A DNA stretch of 64,000 bases from Paralvinella palmiformis. Lineage: Eukaryota; Annelida; Polychaeta; Terebellida; Alvinellidae. The stretch spans positions 172,501-236,500 of the forward strand of contig JAODUP010000159.1 in the NCBI GenBank assembly GCA_025642065.1. The letters are read 5' to 3'. Below are positions 46,766 to 58,839 of the stretch, in pieces. Position 1 is the stretch's first letter, and each line of letters opens with the position of its first letter. The notes beneath the pieces were generated by a model, which was given only the letters and a program-made list of their open reading frames with translations, ran no database searches and was not told the DNA's origin. The position numbers were made by a program, and so were the translations under genes.

Positions 46766-47652
46766 ACATATTCTATTTCTCATAACAATTTTATTCAACC
46801 TAGTTTATGACTGGCATACTAGAGACATCGGTATTTTACAATGAGTAAATATTCCAAAGTTTGTAATAGCATCCCAGTTATCACATAAACTGACAATATA
46901 GACACCGTTAATCAGTACCATAAAGTACAGTTTTTCTTTTCTATCAATTATTCGTATTGACCTTCTCCATAATTTTATTATGAATATTGTGAACTACTTC
47001 AAAACTACCTAATTGATTGAAGTTAAATATTGATACACTTTTGTTTGAAGAATATTTGTATCATAAATGAATGAACAAGATATGGTAAAACCATTTCAGA
47101 CTACACGTAGGTCTATTGAGTTCATGTTGGAGCTTTCCAGGTAAACACAGTCTAACAAATTGCTCGAGGGATAAGTTTTTAATGTGATTGATCAGTTTCA
47201 CATTATTAGAATGCCACAGAATATGAATAACTACACTCTGTATTTATTTATAAAGTAAATCAATCAGTTGATAATGTGATGCTTTTTAATAACAATATAT
47301 ATATTTAGAAACACATAGTGACAATTCTTCAATCAGTACATGGAGGTTTGCACTTGAATTGTAATATTTTAAATAAATCATCATCATTTTAAACCAGAAC
47401 TGCCTTTTGATAACTTTTAGAAACGTTAGTATTACTTCATCAGTACATTGAATGCTTAAAAATTCAGTGTTTGTGTGTGCGTATATACACACAAATTGTT
47501 TTATAGTTATCAGCCAAACTTATGATTAAAGATGAATATAGATTATTACTATCATTATATCTTCCAACTCGGTTTTAAGTTTAGTCACGGAGTCCTCGCA
47601 TATTTTCATATACTGGTTATATATAACGCAGACAACAACATATTGAATAAAA
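46766..47652. other. Intergenic stretch between PIGC and IMP3
   Basis: Nothing recognisable; the open frame at 47286-47492 (-) has no known domain. Confidence 0.45.
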
Positions 47653-47658
47653 TTTATT
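47653..47658 (-). terminator. Polyadenylation signal for IMP3
   Basis: AATAAA on the reverse strand, about 90 bp beyond the IMP3 stop codon. Confidence 0.6.
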
Positions 47659-47747
47659 TTTACAATATTTACATGTGTCAAAAGAGAATTATTCCTTAAT
47701 TGGTAGAATGTACACAGTAAAGCAAAATATTAAGATGGTTGATAACA

Positions 47748-50700
47748 TCAAGACATCAGATCAAAGTCATCTCTCTGAAAATAACAAGTATTTATATTAA
47801 TTTATGATTAATTTGAAATGCTTAGACACACACACACATAATGACATATATATATATATATATATAATGTTAACAGTTTATAAATACTAAATGACATATC
47901 AATACAACATTATACTATACTAGCTGCTGTAACTTATTTTGCAAAGGAATCTCTGAATATATTTTTGTTTGATATTATCATTGGGATTTATCAATAACTC
48001 CTACGATATATCGGCAGGAAACCACTTTTCAAGGGCAAGTAAAATGATGTCAATGCAAAGTATGTTAGTATGAATATATGCGGCAAATATTCCCAACAAT
48101 TAGTGGCAAAGAGAATTTGGTGTTCTCCGGAGACTGGGCTCCGTAGCAAAAACGCTTCGATTGCGGATGTCCCAGGAGCACAACTCAAAATGTCACAAGC
48201 ACACCTTCATTACAAAGAGTTTGAAACATTGACTTTTTTTAGTAAAAGTATTTAACATGATCCGTGTATGATACCCAACTGCCTAACAAAGTGTAATAAG
48301 AACAAAGAATAGTCGGCCCTGATTAAAAGAGACCCTTTGAGCAGAAGCTGTTAAAAGGGCATTTGTGCAATGTTATACTGTATACTCTATTAGTACCAAC
48401 CATTTCATTATACTCCATCACATGACTTCTTATAGCGGAGGCATGTGACCAGGTTACAAAATCTTCCAAATTCCTGAAAATAAAAAATACTGATTTAAGA
48501 ATGCTTAAAATATTTGTAGATCTTGTTATGTAACTAGTAGGTCCATCTTTCTATCACCAATAGAGCTGACTTTACACGAAACAAGACTGATATCTTTATT
48601 AATACTCTCAATCCTACAAATTATATCCATTAGTATAATCTATGTCCTCAAAAAGATAAAATATTTCCCCTCTCATACCAGATTATAATATCCACAGGTC
48701 TTGATGCCAATCAAAATACATACCTTGTAACTAAAAATGCAGGATCAGCAATAACCTCTGGACCTACACGAACATCTAAAACATTATGTTAGAGAAGGTA
48801 ACTATCTAATTTAATAAATTCAAATGCTAAAGTACTGTAAATTAGTATTTAAATGGAAATCCATTTTATTAAATAGTTATGACTTCCAAGGATACGGCCT
48901 TGTTCAATGAAGGTGACAGCAGTTTTGAGTGTTTCTGACATGTTGAGTCGAACCATAACAACAGGAAGGCGCCTCCTGGTGATAACGAATAAAACAAATA
49001 TTAAGAAAATAATTTTATTAAAATAACAACTATGAAGAATGAAATGTGAATAATAACTTCTTCAATATGAAAGATATCAAGGTATAGAAATTACAGTGGT
49101 TACCTGCAGAAGGATGAGGCAGTAACCTTGTCACACAATTGTAAGCTTTGTTTTGTTGGTATCAAGCCCATGGCATAACTATAACATAAACATACATTTA
49201 GAACAAGATTAGTTCATCACCGGCAGATGTTACCCCCAAAATAGTGACACACACACATACCATACACATTCACTAATTCTAAGCAGTGAGCCAAAAAATC
49301 CTCTTACATTTGACTTCTACATCACTGAATATCGATACGAAGCTGGCCAATGAGCAAATAAACGATATATTTGTTCATCAACCACACAAATAATTTTCAT
49401 TCCATTTCTTACCTAACATCTTTTAAATAATTAGTTAAAATATTAAACCAGAAACTGGCTCCTTTATAAATATAATACAGTGTCAGTCGTCTGTGGACCG
49501 TTGATAGTAACAGTTTGTATGCATTAGGGGCAGACATGAATTTTGAATTGGAATTGAAGTTTCCTACAAAATTTTTCATTAAGAAATAGTTCTTCCATGA
49601 CAATCCTACTTGGAATATAAACTACTCGGAGTAGGTATTCCAAGTAGGTGCTCGGAGTAGATACTCGAAGTACCTTCCCACGGTAAAAAGTAGCAGGTAA
49701 AAAACGGAATTGTTAAATTTGATGTGTAATTGACCAAATATAATTGAGTGGAATTGGAATTGACAAAATGGAATTGACCCGATGTCTGATTAGGGGTGAG
49801 TTTATATGATTTTGCCAGACTATTATCTCAAATATTTTCTCCATTTAAGAACATGAGAATAAATATAACATCACACATAATTTAGGAAAATGCTTTATTT
49901 TCCTGTTGATGAAACAATAAAATCAATTTAATCCAGTCAGAATGATGAACTGTGTTTGTGTCTTCGCATTTCTTCATATGCTGGAAAACCCATCAGAGCT
50001 AGCAAAAATAAAGGCCATTAAATGTACACTTAGTCCTATGTTAGATTCTATAACCCTGTTTTGATACAAACTTTGTATAAATAAAATACCTATTCCCAGT
50101 CTTATTTGGATGGATTTTGCACACCTCCAATTACTCTTGACAAATAATATTATCCTACATGTAATTAATAAAATATAAATAACAGCTGTGAATTGAGATA
50201 CAAGTAGTCGGAATTACTTTGTTAGCAGAGCTATGTGTGATGAATGGTGGTAATTGGGTTATCGATGCCAGATGAACCTAGCCAAATGAACGTGTGTTTG
50301 TTCTAATATAGAAATAAGCTCCCATTAAATGTTTACTTCACAAGTTTAGATCAACTACTTGACACACTAGGGTAATTAGTGACGATTGCTAATGTTTTGG
50401 GTTATGGCAGTCAGTAGTCGCCCGCAGATACAAAGGGAATGATAAAAAGTCAATGGTATGGAAGTATTTTCAGTCAACAATCAACGAAAATTAAATATCT
50501 TCAGTCAAACTAACCAGGAGACAGTTATATCAATTTACATGGTATACAGGACTAAGTTATAATAATGAGGCTACACTGTATGCAATTAAATTTATTATCC
50601 TTAAATGTTTCTATGCGTGTGTGCTGACTTCAGTTTTCTCCAGACATGAACCAAACCTACAATTGTTTAAAGCTGGAGGTTGTGTTAATCCTACTTAATT

Positions 50701-53244
50701 TATCACTTTTACCATTAGAGTACTGCTGTGTATATTCACCCTTGTACATGATAGCATTTACATTACTAACTGGCCATCTGAGTTAAATTACTATGCTCTC
50801 TGATGGAGAAAAGCATGGATGCACACACACAGAATGGCTTTTCATTTACAAAAATGTTTAGGGGACAGGAAGTATATCAACAACCAGTTAAAAATCATGT
50901 TTTCTGTGTATAAGTTTTTTACTTTAAATGTTGCTGTTTTACGGCCATTTATACACAAGATAGGCTAAATGGGCCAAGCGACCTCCAAAAGTAATGAACC
51001 CGGGTGCTATAGATTTGTGTTCAATGGCGTTACCGGTTAGGCCATGGAGGCGCCTCTTTCAGTGTGTGAAATATTGAAACTTACAGTTTTTCTAAAAGTT
51101 GTGATGTTGCTTCGGTTCTGAATGGATCCTTGACATCGATCTCTTTGATCTTTCTTGCTAACTCTCTCACATGTCTCGACAGTCTATTGTACCTACAAGG
51201 AATACACAAACAAATAAAGGTATTACAGTAGCATGATATTTTATAATTAGCTCGATGCCAACCCAGGGTTCATACACATTTTGACATCTCAGATTCCAGG
51301 AATTTATAGGACCTTCCAATGTCGAATTCAAGCACCTTTTCAATGAATTCATGAACTTTTAATGCACAAACATGCATCCATATTTCGGAAGAAGCGTAAC
51401 GACTGAATTCCTGTATGCTTATGATTAGAAATATAGTTCTATATGTCCAATTTCCATGACTTACATAGTTACACTTACAAGGACCTCTAGAAAAATTCCA
51501 GGACTTTCCAGGCCTGGAATCCAAATTTTCAAATTCCAAGACCTGTGTGAACCTGAGACTGTTTATTTTGTTTCATTTAAACCAGTGGCACCTTTTACTC
51601 TGTCTTATTTAAATGCCAATATTTGGACAACAATAGGGCAGCTTACCCAAATACTTAACATATGAGTCAGCCAATGATATCAGAAACAAAACCTGACTCT
51701 GCAACTTTGATATTTCAGAGGCCATAGTCACAGCTTCTACCTTAAACACTTTCAAGAAACGGCTAGACAGACATTGGTGAAACCACCTGCTTCTTGTGAA
51801 TACGGGTCATTTCAGAACAAGACCAAATCGGGAATACTATTAATACATAAAACAATGTTGATATACGAGCAAAATGTATGTGTGTTATGTCACTTTCTAT
51901 AGTAAATAATTTTTCATGAATTTTAACACCTCCATAAATGAAGAAAAATAGCATACATGATCAAACATTCCTAATAATGAATTGTGTCTCCCATATATAT
52001 CTCTACTATATATACTCATGTATTTTTTTGGGTAGGTAAAAGGAAGTTCCCAGAAGCACCTCGACTTATAGTTATACGCACATCATATTTCCTACCAGCT
52101 GAAGGAAAGATGTTTTCGGCCATCCTTGACACACAACACTATAGGATTCAACCCAATAAGAGTCAGAATAAAATCGTCACATCACTGCCTACTATCCATT
52201 AGTATTCAATAAATAACAATTAAATTTCACCAAACTGTTATTTGGATCTCACAAACATGCCAGTCTTTATGTAATAATACTTGAGTCACACGCTATTACC
52301 TATCAGTACCTCTAGATGTGCTGTGAAATAATGAATTAAAAACACTTGTATTGATAATCCTTTAAATTTATTCTGAAAGTATACATGTAGATATCTATAG
52401 ACTTATTTAATTATTACCAATCCCAAGTCTAGTCAATTCCACTGTAAGTCCTTTTAAGTAAGTGTATTACTATTAGCATAGTCAAGTCAATCACTAAGTT
52501 AGTTCTAGTAAGTAGTGTAAGTGTAATGTAGAGCTAACATTTTGTTTGAACACTTAATTTAGCAAACACATTAGCCAGTTACCGATAACATGACCATAGG
52601 CATTGGCCAGAAAGCTCCTCCCAATCTCAAGGCCGTTTAGTGTGCGCATCAACTGATCAAGAAAGACAAAATGGCTGGCTTGTCGAGTGACGCCTCACAG
52701 CAATTTTCTTTTACTAAACTTGAGTTGCAGGCGACATTTCAAACATACACCAAGCAAAAGGAAAGTTTTATTATTGTATTATCATTATGTATACCACATG
52801 CCACAAGGTTTCGGCTGGGTTCAACAAGAACTTAAAAAATCAGGCACTCACTGAGTGACTGACTCAGGGTTTGTTTTACATGATTAAGATTAGATCTAAC
52901 CCATCAATAATAACTGAAATTTAAACTATTAAAATCATCGTATATTTTTTTATTACTCGATGAGCCGAAATAGCATCGGAGCATGACTAGATATAGATCT
53001 ATATATATTACAAGTAACGGCATCAGCCCGGCTAATCATCATCAGCCAATGATCAGGTATGTCGCCAACTGACGAGCGATAATACAAGTAAATCTAGAAT
53101 TTCTTACTTTGTATAATCTTCTCTGCGTTGTATGTAATATTTTTTCATAATTTTCACTTCATGAAGATTATTGTCGATCTCCCACGATAAGAAATCAACT
53201 TTCTTCAGTAGCTTTTTCTCGTGAAACTTTAATTTCCGAACCAT
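47748..53244 (-). CDS. IMP3: U3 small nucleolar ribonucleoprotein IMP3
   Basis: Nucleolar protein of the U3 snoRNP (small-subunit processome) that helps U3 pair with pre-rRNA for 18S maturation, together with MPP10 and IMP4. Coding exons, 5' to 3' on the reverse strand: 53244-53108, 51192-51085, 49178-49104, 48975-48896, 48775-48724, 48473-48401 and 47774-47748. They give 183 aa (human 184). The start [20 protein letters not shown] is essentially the family N-terminus. Then come [14 protein letters not shown] and [17 protein letters not shown], and [20 protein letters not shown]. The S4 RNA-binding domain is about residues 108-165 ([39 protein letters not shown]). The C-terminus is [16 protein letters not shown]. 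All splices are GT-AG; the donor after exon 6 (GTTGGT) is weak but the only one that keeps phase 0. A SINE and a hAT MITE flank exon 2 closely. Long intron 1 (1.9 kb) contains no clear second gene. Confidence 0.96.
47800..48400. other. IMP3 intron 6
   Basis: Contains a small CA/AT tract (47826-47866). A reverse-strand open frame at 48188-47991 has no recognisable domain. Confidence 0.5.
49531..49788. mobile_element. hAT-type MITE with 8-bp target-site duplication, in IMP3 intron 2
   Basis: A 258-bp element bounded by short terminal repeats CAGACAT (left) and ATGTCTG (right). It is flanked by perfect ATTAGGGG at 49523-49530 and 49789-49796, the 8-bp duplication expected for hAT. Its centre is a short array of ACTCGGAGTAGGTATTCCAAG-like units. 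A related copy is at 56821-57232. Confidence 0.9.
50929..51054 (-). mobile_element. Truncated SINE (family 1), IMP3 intron 2
   Basis: Reverse-strand copy with the GCCTCCATGGCCTAACCGGT head and the GGCCCATTTAGCC body, but the segment between B box and body is missing. It ends only about 30 bp from the exon 2 donor of IMP3. Confidence 0.85.
51264..51556. mobile_element. MITE-like element in IMP3 intron 1
   Basis: Left end CAGGGTTCATACACATTTTG and right end (reverse complement) CAGGTTCACACAGGTCTTGG form imperfect inverted repeats. The inside carries TCCAGGACTTTCCAGGCC-type palindromic sequence. This phrasing is common in animal hAT-derived MITEs, but no target-site duplication was found. It begins 72 bp upstream of IMP3 exon 2. 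Confidence 0.65.
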
Positions 53245-53822
53245 GATGTTCAATTTTATGTTTGGACAAATCGGCACAAGTAACAACTCGACCCATACAA
53301 CTCGGATCGACAAATCGGCCCTTTAAAAGAGATAGTGATCGACACCAGTGGTGACTGAACTACCTTTAATTTATATCTATTTTGTACTAGAGTAGAAGTA
53401 AAAGTAAGTTTCTTCAAAACTACTAGAGTAGAATTAAAAGTAAACTTGTAAAAATGTACTTGAGTAAAAAGTAAAACTACTTTCTAAAAGTAACTGAAGT
53501 AAAAGTAAACGATAAAAACTAATAATTAAATATATACAAGAGATAAGAAAATTCGCAGACGTGCACATGTGCTGACACCTTGAGTTCACTGAACAAAGCC
53601 CTTGTTCAACTTCAGCAAAAGCTGATTTTCAAACTGCGTCGCCAACGCGAGTCCTGTTTGGGCTGAAGTTTTGCCCACCTGAAGTGAACAGGCGCTCGCA
53701 TGCAACCCTTGCTGGCGGGGGAGTATTTGTTTCGAAGAACAGCCGCTTGTTCAGTGGCCATGCCGCGACTGTCATCGCTGGACTTGGCAGATACTTATCA
53801 AGCTACACCAGAGCTGTTGAAT

Positions 53823-54700
53823 AGATTGATCCAATTACCCTTGCGCCACCATGCGGCTGAATTTCACACTACAGTCTCGGGTTAGAAGGCTAAGCATCAC
53901 TGTGTTGCATGGCGATTTACGCGTGTAGTGGCCGATAAATGTCTTACTGAAAAGCTGTATTTAGGCCATTTTCCAGCTATAATTGGATTTTATTTATAGT
54001 CCATTAAGGGTATGTGATCTCCAGATCATAATTTTGCATTTAATAGGAATAGCATAGACTTCATCCAAAAGATATATGCCACTAAACTAAGTAACGTTCA
54101 GCGCGATTTGCATGGCTGTCTTAGTCCAGCCTGTCTAGTTCAAGCTTATTATTTGTAGAACCTTTGCCATCATATAGATTATAATTCAATGGGTGATTCC
54201 TATTACTGTAGCTTTATTGTATTTATGCATGATATCTTGTATTGAAAGTGAATTGTTTTATTTTCTGAATCAGCCATTCGTGCAATGTTGTCTACTTGTA
54301 AATGTCGAGGTTGTTAATACTCTAGCGTAATAACATTGTATTTAATAGCATACAGGTGATGGATATATGATTCGTTCCCAAGTACAAATACAAATTATAT
54401 TTCCAAAACTCTACATTAAATATTTAATACGAGTCAACATGAATAACTAAGGCCTAGCTGTGTCATTCATCTAGAAAAATCGGTCCGCTCAATCATTGGG
54501 TTATATCTTGATAAGTATTGTATTAAATCCTAGTCCCAGTTTCTGTGTAATATGAAATAATTTGCTGAAAGATATCCAGTATTTAACGTTAGTGAAAAGT
54601 TGGCATCCCCTATTAACAGTGGGCGCCATAACTGTTTCTAGCCCGAGACCCTAGTTGGTAATCGATACAACGTATTTGGCCTGGATCGGCCTATTGTCGC
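53823..54700 (-). repeat. Unclassified repeat, copy 2, inside the hAT relic
   Basis: Reverse complement of 45955-46765 over its full length, slightly longer through small insertions. Together the two copies bracket the whole IMP3 gene as inverted repeats. Confidence 0.85.
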
Positions 54701-54997
54701 GCTTTTTAACATCTTCATCCAAATGGTCTGATGCCTGGTCATCTAGTGTTGCCTCCTGCATTGCAGTCAGGCGCCGCTTGATGAACTTCAGGCCCTTCCT
54801 CGACAAGAATCGAAACATCGTCGACATATATCGTCACGGGTGTTGCTACGACCCATTTCCCTTTCGTCACTTTCTACTTTGCTCTCCACATTCACGTCCG
54901 CCATAATAACTATAGAAATCAAATCGATCGCACTGAATCTGGAACGCGAATACGCTCATGATTGGACAGTGTTAATAACCCTCGTCCTGCCAAATTG

Positions 54998-55190
54998 ATG
55001 GGCGCTTCTGTGTTGGTAGCGCGTTGGACCATAGATCACTATCACCTGAGTTCGAATCTCGCCGTAAAGAACATTTGAAGGGTGTTTCATTTTTGACTTC
55101 GCTTCATTACCTTTGGAAGTCACTCGGCCCATTTAGACTTACTTGTGCACAAAAGTGGATTTAAACACCAATCAATCATCAATCACCTGG
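54998..55190 (+). mobile_element. Degenerate SINE (family 1) inside the hAT relic
   Basis: Keeps GTTGGTAGCGCGTTGGACC, GAGTTCGAATCTCGCCG and CACTCGGCCCATTTAG with more changes than the other copies; an older insertion. Confidence 0.85.
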
Positions 55191-56061
55191 TGATTAACAT
55201 GAAATATCCCCGGATAGAGCGCCATCAGGCGACTTAACTTGTGACTAAAAAGTAACGAAAATATAGCGAAGTAACTGAAAGTAACGAAGTAAAAAGTAGC
55301 GTTACCGCAAATAAAACTACTTCGTTTCAAGTAAAAGTAGTTAGCTGAAATCTTACTTCGTTACTTCAAGTTACTTCAAAAACTAGTCATATAGAGTTAC
55401 GAAGTATTTTTACTTCGTTACATGCCCCCTTTGCCAGTAATCATACCGTTTCTTGTATTACAACATTTATTGAATAGCCAATATTTCATATTATAACAGG
55501 TCTGATTTAAAGATCGATTAATTGATATATTAATTAATTGACAGTGGAAGATAAGAACACGTTTGTTTTTTTTAAATTTTTGTCTTTTAACTGTAAGGGT
55601 TTGAAATATTCTCCTGAACTAATGGACAATATTATTGGGGCTAATGACTGTGATTTGATGTTTTTATCAGAACATTGGCTCACATCTCACGAGTTTAATG
55701 TTTTACAGAACGTTATCGAAAATAACAGACGGATTTACTTAAAATCCAGTGTTAATCCTAAAGAACAATTAGTCGGCCGCCCATACGGCGATGTTGGATT
55801 TATTGCCAACAAAGTGAAGGTCGTCATCATCTATAAACCCATTGTCATCGTCTATAATAGAATCATCCGAGTATAACTGATTGTCAGAAGGAAGACTATA
55901 TTAACAGTGTTTTGTCTCTATCTTCATCATTATAATGGTCATACTGACCTGATTGAGTTATATAGAGATACTCTAGATGTCTTGTAGTGGACTTGATGTA
56001 ACATGTTGTCCAGATACTGATGCTGACAACATCCTTTTACCAAGTACAATTAATTTGTTAT

Positions 56062-56328
56062 ATGGCCTAGCGAGTAAGAGCGTAGGACTTTCTTACTCGT
56101 GGTCATGCTGTGTGGGAGGTCGGAGGGTCGAATCCAGGTCGTGGCACTATAGTAGGAGGAGTTTTTCATCCAACGAGGCAAGTGGCAAGGTTTTCCCCAC
56201 CAAATATGCCATATATTGTAAATTCGTTTAGAATTAAGTCATAGTGGTGAAACAGTAAATTACAGACCATATGCGTCTCCCTCATTTGAGATAGCTAAGC
56301 CACGTAAAATTGCTGCCATTTAGGCTGC

Positions 56329-56359
<31 letters not shown>

Positions 56360-56365
56360 TTGTAT
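56062..56365 (+). mobile_element. tRNA-derived SINE (family 2)
   Basis: A-box-like GGCCTAGCGAGTAAGAGCG and B-box GGGTCGAATCCAGG. A body unlike family 1 follows (GGCAAGGTTTTCCCCACCAAA) and ends in a TTA tract (56328-56360). Inserted in the LINE relic between endonuclease and RT. Confidence 0.75.
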
Positions 56366-56820
56366 AATAATGAATTCCAAGTTTCTAATTTTAATTATGT
56401 ACAAAATATCACATTCCTATATTGTTGATATCCTTATGTTTGTTTTTGTGACACAATATCAAACTTGTGACGATATATCAAGATATCCAAGAATGGGGTA
56501 GTCGGATGACAGATTCTGTTCTTCCTAAGTCGATACGTTACTGAATATGCAATATCGATACGAAATGTGAATATTTACTATATGACTAGCCGTACTGAGC
56601 TAGGCATGTTCTGTGTTTAAAACCATGTGTAATGTTGTTGTTGGTATAATACATGATTCGAGCGCTAAAGTATTATCTGATAAATAGGATAAGTATGAAG
56701 ATCGTTTCAGACAATATAATTGGAGGAAGAGTGATTGTCTCATGACACGAGATAGACAGCGATTCTAATATGGCGTATGGAAGTCAAGTTGTAGGCCACA
56801 AAATGATCAAGTGTATGTAT

Positions 56821-57232
56821 CAATTCAATTCCGGAATTGGAATTGGTTGTTTACAAAAATGGAATTGGAACTGAAAATTTTGAATACGAATTGGAACTGA
56901 AGTTTCCTACAAAAAATTAAATCCACAAATTAATTTACCATTTAAGTTTTTAATTTATAAATATTTCTTCCATGACAATCCTACTTGGAGTAGGTATTCC
57001 AAGTAGGTACTTGGAGTAAGTATTACAAGTAGTTACTCGTAGTAGGTATTCCAAGTAGGTACTCGTATTATGTATTCCAAGTAGGTATCCGGAGTAAGTA
57101 CTCGGAGTACCTACTCATGGTAAAAGTATTCGATAAAAGAAGGAATTTGAATTGAAAATTTGGAATTTGAATTGATCAATTTGATGTTAAATTGGCATTG
57201 GAATTGACCAAATGGAATTGACCCCATGTCTG
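56821..57232. mobile_element. hAT-type MITE with internal ~18-bp minisatellite
   Basis: Same family as 49531-49788, but with the GTAGGTATTCCAAGTAGG array expanded (about 56983-57115). GTATGTAT (56813-56820) and GTATGTAC (57233-57240) flank it, a 7/8 target-site duplication. The right end ATGTCTG is intact and the left end is degenerate. Confidence 0.85.
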
Positions 57233-57957
57233 GTATGTACGCTACAAAGCAGCGAAAAACGATATAGATATATCTGTAATAAAACTATGAATAGTAAGCT
57301 AAGTCATATATCATCTCATCTCAATATACTATAAATGTCTCGTAATTTAAAGACTTAGTAATTATATTCGCAGGACTAAGCACGATTTTCCCAAGATAAT
57401 ACCATATCGATATATTACAGTTATATGAATATTTCAGCACCAATTTTGATATGTCTAACAACAGGACACGTTATTATATTTGATATTAAGCTTGAAGTAC
57501 AAAACAAATGTGATACTCTGAAAAATGGGGGTTTTTAACGAATACATAATGCCAGAATTCATGCTTGTCAGTTTTATTTTGCACCTGGAAACAACGATAT
57601 AATATTGGAGCATTTAAGACATGCTTTTCATTCGAATGTTATTTACTACCTCAGTGTGATGTTCTCAATAAGGTTAAAATTTAGTTTTGTACCTGATTGA
57701 TTTATGGCAGGAGTACCGGTTCTCTCACTTAAAAAGTAAACCCTTGATCAAACTGGTGCTAAACATTATAGATTAGCAACCATGTCATCTACCATCTCAA
57801 AGATTCTCGAATTATACCTTCTCATTGTATCAGGTAAACATGAGTTTAGCTATTTATTCTTGGTAGAGGTATCACTACCACAATATCGCTTGTTAATGAT
57901 GCGATGATCATTTTATACCGAGCGTGGATCGTCGAGTTTTACTTATTCTCTAGATAC

Positions 57958-58499
57958 GGGGTTCTGAAATAATGGCACTTGAAAAAATGGGACCGGAAAA
58001 AATATTGGTAGTAGGTGAAGTCCTGCTTACAAAAACAATTCATAATATCATATCTGCAGGAATGGCTTAATTCCCACGTCCTTGGATTAAATGCCAGACA
58101 TAATCCCTGGTGTCACGGCATCTTCTTTGAAAAACTGAGCAGTTCTATTGCAAGCAGGTGTATTTCTCTTTTTTTCATTGGAAAGTTTGACTCATCATGG
58201 AAGTCATAACTAGCAACAAAGGTGATCAGAAGTTAATTCTCAATGGTTTCATCAACACTAAACAGATAACTAAGTCTCGTAACATGAGGTGACGATGTGT
58301 ACAACGTACTACTGATTGCAAGGTAACCCTAACGACAACCTTGGATAATGATGATCCAAAGTTAGCTATTTTCAAAAGTACTTTTAAGGTTGTTTAAGCA
58401 ACTATAGAGAAAAAATAAATTTGCAAATTTTCCAAGTGCCCTTTTCCGGTGCCATTTTACCGTTGCCATTTTTTCCAGTGCCATTATTTCCTACACCCC
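57958..58499 (+). mobile_element. Mutator-like element (MULE) fragment with FLYWCH remnant
   Basis: About 540 bp, with terminal inverted repeats around GAAATAATGGCACT(T/G)GAAAA at both ends, starting GGG. CTAGATAC flanks it at 57950-57957 and 58500-58507, fitting the 8-9 bp duplication of MULEs. At about 58203-58370 it reads SNKGDQKLILNGFINTKQ, then RCVQRTTDCKVTLTTTLD, a FLYWCH-type zinc finger as found in animal MULE transposases; the tryptophan before RC has become a stop. It interrupts the RT region of the LINE at 55540, so it is younger than that LINE. Confidence 0.8.
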
Positions 58500-58839
58500 T
58501 AGATACAGAGTGGACAATTGATGCTGTACCTCATGATATCTTATTTTAGAAGGCCACTGGTGAAATTCCTGATCAGTGTTAGTTGATATTGTTAAACTGG
58601 TATACGAATATTATTGTGCAAATTAAGTGGGACTTTTGCTTAAGTACACCAATTAAAATCAGTAAGGGAACGCACCAGGAAGATGTCTTTTCACTTTATT
58701 TTACCAAAATTTGATTAATGAATTGTCTACACGTATCGGTGGTATTCGCATCAATAATATGTCTTTTAATGCAATTAATTATGTTGACGACAATATGTTG
58801 GCCAGTCTATTACTGGATTACAACATTCTGAAAGGTCAG

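Larger units (their letters stand above)
53345..55435 (-). mobile_element. hAT transposon relic upstream of IMP3, with nested insertions
   Basis: Both ends are rich in AAAAGTAAC/GTAACGAAGTA subterminal repeats typical of one animal hAT lineage. On the reverse strand, 53580-53720 reads ACERLFTSGGQNFSP, NRTRVGDAVKFENQLLLKLN, a hATC dimerisation domain. 54906-54700 (reverse) reads MADVNVESKVESDERE and, after a frame change, KGLKFIKRRLTAM, probably the N-terminal part of the transposase. The middle is occupied by 53823-54700, which also exists alone at 45955. A degenerate SINE sits at 54998-55190. Terminal repeats are imperfect and no target-site duplication was found. Dead. Confidence 0.75.

Noticed and set aside
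51984..52202. 72-codon + strand frame in IMP3 intron 1
   Set aside because: No homology recognised and no supporting splice structure.
52671..52840. Open stretch [19 protein letters not shown] on the + strand inside IMP3 intron 1
   Set aside because: No splice partner or family could be recognised, and it stops within about 55 codons; insufficient evidence for a nested gene.
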